Positions 57,977 through 64,000 of a DNA stretch of 64,000 nucleotides are shown piece after piece (the stretch's first letter is position 1; every line of letters begins with the position of its first letter). The position numbers and the translations under genes are program-made. The notes under the pieces are model-generated. The model was not told the origin of the DNA. It did not search any database and saw only the letters and a program-made list of their open reading frames with translations. This stretch comes from Amorphochlora amoebiformis (Eukaryota > Cercozoa > Chlorarachniophyceae): assembly GCA_054601695.1 (NCBI GenBank), contig BAAHQB010000104.1:558001-622000 (forward strand), read 5' to 3'.

Positions 57977-58374
57977 TGATACATAAAATAAATAAACATT
58001 TACATTGTCGTGTTAAATTTATACGTTATATATATATATATATATATGTATATAAATGTATATGTATATATGTATGTATATATAATATATATGTATAATA
58101 TACATATATATATATATATATATATAGACATACATACATATACACATACACATACATATATATACACATAATTTATATGATGTGTGTGTATACATGTATG
58201 CATAAATACACACAAACATATCTATAAATCAGATGAAACAAGTAACCTTCGCGTTGAAAACTGGCTAAAGCCAATTCGCCATCTCGTGTTAGCGCAGTAA
58301 GAAACTTGAAAATGAACATAATATACACATATATATATGTGTATATATGTATATACATATACATATATGCATGT

Positions 58375-58410
<36 letters not shown>

Positions 58411-58441
58411 GCTTATATATACATGTATGTAAATATACTTT

Positions 58442-58489
<48 letters not shown>

Positions 58490-58501
58490 GTATGGTTATA
58501 C

Positions 58502-58536
<35 letters not shown>

Positions 58537-58742
58537 TATATATATGCAAGTATGTCTGTATCAATTCCACATTTAATCCCAGCGACGATGCTTCGTTAAG
58601 CTCAACTATTCGTATCACTCACGATCAAGGGACAGCTATTTTAAGGTAAATACAACCCGTACAGGCAGATATCTCTCAAGATAGGTGTATATATGTGCAT
58701 ATTATATACATAAATATGAATACATGCATAAGTGTATACATA

Positions 58743-58775
<33 letters not shown>

Positions 58776-59064
58776 ATATATATCATACACATATATGTAC
58801 ATGTATTATACATATGTATTTACGTATACATATACATATATATATATATGCATACATAAATGTATATCTGCGCCACAGTTTATCGTTCTTAATCTCATCG
58901 CTCAGCGCTATTGTTTGTAACCCTTACGCTCTTTAACTCTATTGCTCAAGTCTTTCGCACTTATCTTCTTAGGTACATCGAGGAAGTGAAAATGTTTGCC
59001 AATATCCGCGATACAAAGGCTCGAACTAAAAAGCCTAACCCAGATATATGTACATATATATGTA

Positions 59065-59106
<42 letters not shown>

Positions 59107-59130
59107 GTGGATAATACATGTATATGTATG

Positions 59131-59181
<51 letters not shown>

Positions 59182-59287
59182 ATGTGTGTGTATATATATA
59201 TATATATATATGTACCTATATGTATATATATATATATTACATATATGTATTTTTATATGTATGCAACATAAGTAACATAATATATAC

Positions 59288-59332
<45 letters not shown>

Positions 59333-59357
59333 CATATATCTATATATATATATATAT

Positions 59358-59455
<98 letters not shown>

Positions 59456-59472
59456 CACACACATATATATAT

Positions 59473-59508
<36 letters not shown>

Positions 59509-59517
59509 ATATATATT

Positions 59518-59563
<46 letters not shown>

Positions 59564-61638
59564 CATATATATGTACAATCAGATAAAAGCCCAAAATAAT
59601 GGCCAGATGCCAGAAGGCCACCCAGAGGTAAGTTAGGGTCAGGATTATATATCTAAGGCTATACCTTAATATTAATGCTACAAACTCAGGAGGGCTGGAA
59701 GGATCCTCTATTTCTCGACCACCACTGGGAGACTGAGGTCCATGCACATACGTTACATTATATGTCTATATCTACATGTACATCTCCACCTATTGCATGT
59801 GTAATATAATTCATCCATGTGTATGTGTTCTATCATAGTATATGCAAGCATACTATTTTCAATCCCAAGGTCCTCAAGAACTGGCCATCATCCAAAAATC
59901 GCTCGAAATGGCTAAAGGTTAGCATTACTTGACAATCGCCGTTACGAATGTATTAAATCCCACCATTAGACCATTACATATACCAGGAACACATTCATCG
60001 ACACACGGCATATCTAATCGAGCCCATACCTTGCCGCATACCCAACCCTAACCCAATTCTAAGTTCCCCAACCCCTAAAAGTCACTCAAAGAACTAGAAA
60101 GTGAGCTTGAGACGGCCATTACGAAAGCTAAGGTGTCATTTCGAAATCAAAAACTCCATAATCTAACCTAACAATAACGCAATCCCTGATCGTAATTATA
60201 CGCATTCCCAGGGCAATTCAGAGACATCGGCTGCCTTCGTGAAGCTTTCTGTGAGATCGCCTAAAGTGAGCCTCAGTCTTAATCGTAGTACTGTCTTAGC
60301 TCTAAGCATGACGCGGCACTTTGCTCATTTTTTTTTTTTTTTGGGAACTATTAGGACGCGGTTTTTAATCAGAAACGGTATTATGAGATCTTGGAGAAGA
60401 GGCTTTCAGAGCGAAAAATTAATTCTGTGGACGAGAAGGTGCTTATGTTTGTTTATTTGTGTAGATGTTAGTGCAATATACGTTTGTGCGTGTGTGTATG
60501 TGTACGTATGTATGTATGTATTTACATATATACATATATATATATATGTATGTATATATGTGTGTGTGTATGTATATATACATGTATACCTGTATATATA
60601 CATGTATACATGTACATATATTTGTGCATATTAATATACATATGACACAAACATATATATTTATATACATACATATATATATATATATATATAAATGCCA
60701 ATACATATAAAAATACATACTCATCATCACACGTATTCCAAACCCAACAAGAGCTCCACCCTACCTAGTCCCTAAGTATTCGAGTTGAAGCCATACGCTA
60801 CGCCAGCTGGAAGGCCCTCAAGTGCTACACAGCCAAGCAGGTAGAATGAGAGACTTTTATAAGGTTGGATAAATGTTAGCTTTCGATTTGGGACCCTAAA
60901 CCAAATCCTTAACCTAGCTCTAACTCCTTAGCTAAAACCATGACGTTACCTTCAACTAGGCAATGGACCTTCTCCTACGTAGCGAGCGAATCTATGTTGA
61001 CATACTTCAGGCAACCATTCCGCCATCGAACCCCAACTCTTTTTAACAATACACCACAAATCTTAACTAACATCCTCTCCTCTCCTGCGCTTCCCTCGCG
61101 CTCTTTATGTCTTCCTCTCCTCTCCTCTCCCTCATTCTACTCTCTCCCTCAAAACCCAATTCTTTATCCCCTAACCCAAGTCTAACGAGATGTCAAGATA
61201 TGTGAAATATCCAGAAGAAATACATTTGATATACGTGATATCTATTCCAGGATATCGACATATTAAAATATATTGATATATTCCTGTGGCAAAATCGATG
61301 TCTTAACCCTAAAGCATGAGCTCTTCACCAAGGGAGATAAGGACCGCAAGTTTAACCTCAATGCGCACGTGGCACCTTTCAAGGAAACATTCGACCCATC
61401 CCTGGAGTTTCGAGGGTATATATAAATGGGGGTTAGGGATGAGAGGAGAGGGTGGCTTAGAGGGACATGAGATGTGATACGAATGGATGTGAAAATCGAA
61501 ATTTAGAGTATATTGTTCTAAGGGTAATGTGTGAAAAAAGGTTTGTAGCGGGAGGAAAGCGAACGGCTATTACTGCGTATAGCCCGTTTGTGTAAGGATT
61601 TGATTGTGGTTTTTAATGGATGAGTGTTTGTGTGTATG

Positions 61639-61713
<75 letters not shown>

Positions 61714-61791
61714 TGAATATTTACATTTATCTATGTGTTGTTTGTGTATTTATGTATGTAAACATGTGTGTACATAAACATATCTGTATGC

Positions 61792-61829
<38 letters not shown>

Positions 61830-62615
61830 GATATATATAATATATATATATATATTATATGTATATATATATATACATGTAAGGATATGATATCTATGCA
61901 TATATATATATATATATAATATATATGTTTTGAACAATATATATACATACATATATATTAAACAATATATATATATGTATGTATGCATATGTATATTCAT
62001 ATTTACATTCCGACACCCCAATGCATACCATAAGCCAATAACCAGCTACGATGAGAAAATCGTCAAAGAAAAGAAGAAAATATGGGAGAAAATCGACGAG
62101 ATATGGACCCAAGTCTACTCTAATCTAATCCCAACCTACCTAACCCTTACAAAAATCCACAATCCTAACCCCGAAATAATAACAATTTGCCTTCCGCTAT
62201 CTTCTTCCAACCCAAAACAGTCGACACACATACATCCCCCCGCACTCTCACATCACTAAGCAAAATCAATACATGAGATCTGCACATCGCTCCCAGCACA
62301 ACAGCCGCGGACTCAATCTGAATAATCTCTCTCATCCCAACAACAATTAGGCCGAAGCTAAGCTCACGCTTAAAGACTACTCGATCGAGTTAGCAATGAC
62401 GACCCCCGACACTTGAATCTTACCCTACGCCTAACCCTATACCCTAACCCCTCAGCTTTTGCCTGTCGCCGGACCTTAAGGTTGAGGCCAGAATCCTAAA
62501 CCCTAGGTCTTAGCCCTAACTGGAGGGTGATCTGATTCAGGAGTGCCGAATAATTGAAATCAACGCGTTCTTGCCTCCGTTGGCAGGTTGTGGGTTGTTT
62601 GACTACGATAATGAG
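57674..62615 (+). CDS. CDC123/D123-type ATP-grasp protein with long N-terminal extension
   Basis: Exons: 57674-57745, 58233-58285, 58583-58645, 58879-58916, 58973-59049, 59583-59627, 59690-59737, 59839-59917, 60092-60132, 60212-60265, 60355-60438, 60769-60840, 60960-61010, 61315-61415, 61541-61591, 62046-62112, 62351-62388, 62456-62480, 62541-62615, open at the 3' end. Junctions are in phase except 59049/59583, where an exon may be missing or two genes may abut. Family signals, in order: [13 protein letters not shown] (CDC123 R/K-x-PKDA loop), [26 protein letters not shown] (EFR-x-FV), [12 protein letters not shown] and [13 protein letters not shown] then LFDYD (ATP-grasp metal-binding strand, usually DFNPF). 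CDC123 assists eIF2 assembly; this role is inferred from family. The donor after 61010 is GC (CAG|GCAACC). A charged helical section (residues about 155-200 of the model) precedes the domain. Confidence 0.75.
59050..59582. repeat. (AT)n block within the CDC123-like gene
   Basis: Nearly pure AT with TGTG/ATTCACA interruptions between the exons ending 59049 and starting 59583. TATTCACA recurs at about 59325, 59451, 59515 and 59559. No exon restoring the phase between its neighbours was recognised in it. Confidence 0.85.
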
Positions 62616-62625
62616 GTCGGTTTGT

Positions 62626-62628
62626 TTC

Positions 62629-62667
<39 letters not shown>

Positions 62668-62682
62668 GTGTGTGTGTGTGTG
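62626..62682. repeat. (GT)n microsatellite
   Basis: An almost pure TG run on the plus strand beginning a few bases after the donor at 62616, in an intron of the CDC123-like gene. Confidence 0.9.
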
Positions 62683-62781
62683 CTTGGGTATGTGTATATG
62701 TTTTTCGTGTATGTATTTGTGCGCCGGTTTCGCTATATCGTTTCATGTATATCTGTATATTGATATGTATATATATATATA

Positions 62782-62814
<33 letters not shown>

Positions 62815-62815
62815 A

Positions 62816-62851
<36 letters not shown>

Positions 62852-63174
62852 TACATATATAAATAAAGATATACATTATGTAGAGTTGACATCTTTCGTT
62901 GTTAAGGTTGTTTTGTGTTTCTCTTCACTTATGTACCGCGGATGTGTATGTACGTATATGTAACTTTTTATACGTGTTTAAATATGTATATATGTGTGCA
63001 AAATATAGAAATATGCATTATATAGTATGGATACATTATATATATACATATATATATATATATGTGTGTGTATGTATATTAATTTATTTATTACATATAT
63101 TATATAATATTATATATATATATATATATATATTTATACACATATTACATATGTGATATACGTATATATACACG

Positions 63175-63217
<43 letters not shown>

Positions 63218-63227
63218 TGTATGTATG

Positions 63228-63261
<34 letters not shown>

Positions 63262-63266
63262 CTACA

Positions 63267-63298
<32 letters not shown>

Positions 63299-63394
63299 TT
63301 TATATATACATATGTTTATATATAATATGTATATAATATACATAAAACATTATATATATATATATATATATATATAGTATTGCGTATATGTTAT

Positions 63395-63428
<34 letters not shown>

Positions 63429-63546
63429 ATCATTATATACACATATATGTATGTATACATATATATATATATATTTATATACATATAAAAATATATATAT
63501 ATATATATTGTACAAATTATATATATATATATATATATATGTATAT

Positions 63547-63580
<34 letters not shown>

Positions 63581-63633
63581 TGTCACAAATATATGAATAA
63601 ATATATGTGTACATATATATATATATATATAAT

Positions 63634-63732
<99 letters not shown>

Positions 63733-63830
63733 ATATATATTTATATATATATGTATATATATGTATATTATATTATATGTAGATGTACTTACATATATGT
63801 ATACATAAATTCATATATATATAATACAAT

Positions 63831-63862
<32 letters not shown>

Positions 63863-63886
63863 ATTTAACTATATGTATATACATAC

Positions 63887-63923
<37 letters not shown>

Positions 63924-64000
63924 AATCCTACCCTAACTTAACCCCAACCAGATCCCTAACATAATCGAAACGAAATATAAACGCTACCAAACCCTAACCC
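62683..64000. repeat. AT microsatellite to the window end, with a final unique tail
   Basis: AT arrays with small unique islands. After 62882 (ATGTAG) a short plus frame to GTTGTT at 62906 encodes LTSFVVK but does not match the upstream phase. At 63931-64000, CCCTAACTTAACCCCAACCAG is an acceptor-like end followed by an open frame (IPNIIETKYKRYQTL) that runs off the window and may be a further exon. Confidence 0.6.

Overview
The window is nuclear DNA of an intron-rich microbial eukaryote. All recognisable genes are split by GT-AG and some GC-AG introns, and there are no bacterial operons or Shine-Dalgarno sites. Well over half of the sequence is (AT)n microsatellite, interspersed with TTAGGG/CCCTAA arrays in both orientations and long GA/CT tracts. 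I cannot name the species. A very large RAP/OPR/FASTK-like helical-repeat gene of the kind common in alveolates and algae suggests a protist of that sort. The TTAGGG arrays are interstitial and degenerate, so they do not mark a chromosome end.

The long Ile/Tyr, Ser/Leu, Arg/Glu and Gly/Leu reading frames are translations of repeats and were ignored. Genes were instead assembled by reading the unique islands between repeats, choosing acceptors and donors by eye, and requiring codon phase to close across each junction. This gave: a tentative first exon (-) ending upstream at 510; an unknown charged protein (+, 543-3568); a two-segment membrane protein with a C-terminal coiled coil (-, 4500-5676); a complete ten-exon METTL21/ETFBKMT-like methyltransferase (+, 5758-10703); an unknown 267-residue protein (-, 11012-20732); a terminal exon resembling a formylglycine-generating-enzyme domain (+, 21739-21855); two uncertain minus-strand models (23115-24205 and 25105-25895, the latter a small signal-anchor protein); a Ser/Pro-rich basic protein (+, 26208-28903); an uncertain short model (-, 29836-30012); a 31-exon helical-repeat protein spread over 25 kb (-, 31485-56452); and a CDC123/D123-type ATP-grasp gene (+, from 57674).

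The confidently placed genes tend to alternate strand, giving head-to-head pairs with very short shared 5' regions (about 32, 81 and 312 bp) and tail-to-tail pairs separated by CTAG-rich spacers. No pathway links the genes. Plausible themes are protein methylation, organellar RNA handling and eIF2 assembly.

The most striking feature is not a gene. Introns repeatedly contain truncated copies of the adjoining exon edge together with its splice site, each embedded in AT or TTAGGG repeat. I call these 'splice-site echoes'. One acceptor plus the first 15-17 exon bases recurs about 14 times in a telomere-like satellite at 14.6-16.1 kb. Other exons show 2-6 copies on the acceptor side, the donor side, or both. 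Telomeric repeats also run directly into splice junctions. Together these suggest that introns here are born or grow by repeat insertion or expansion that duplicates exon edges.
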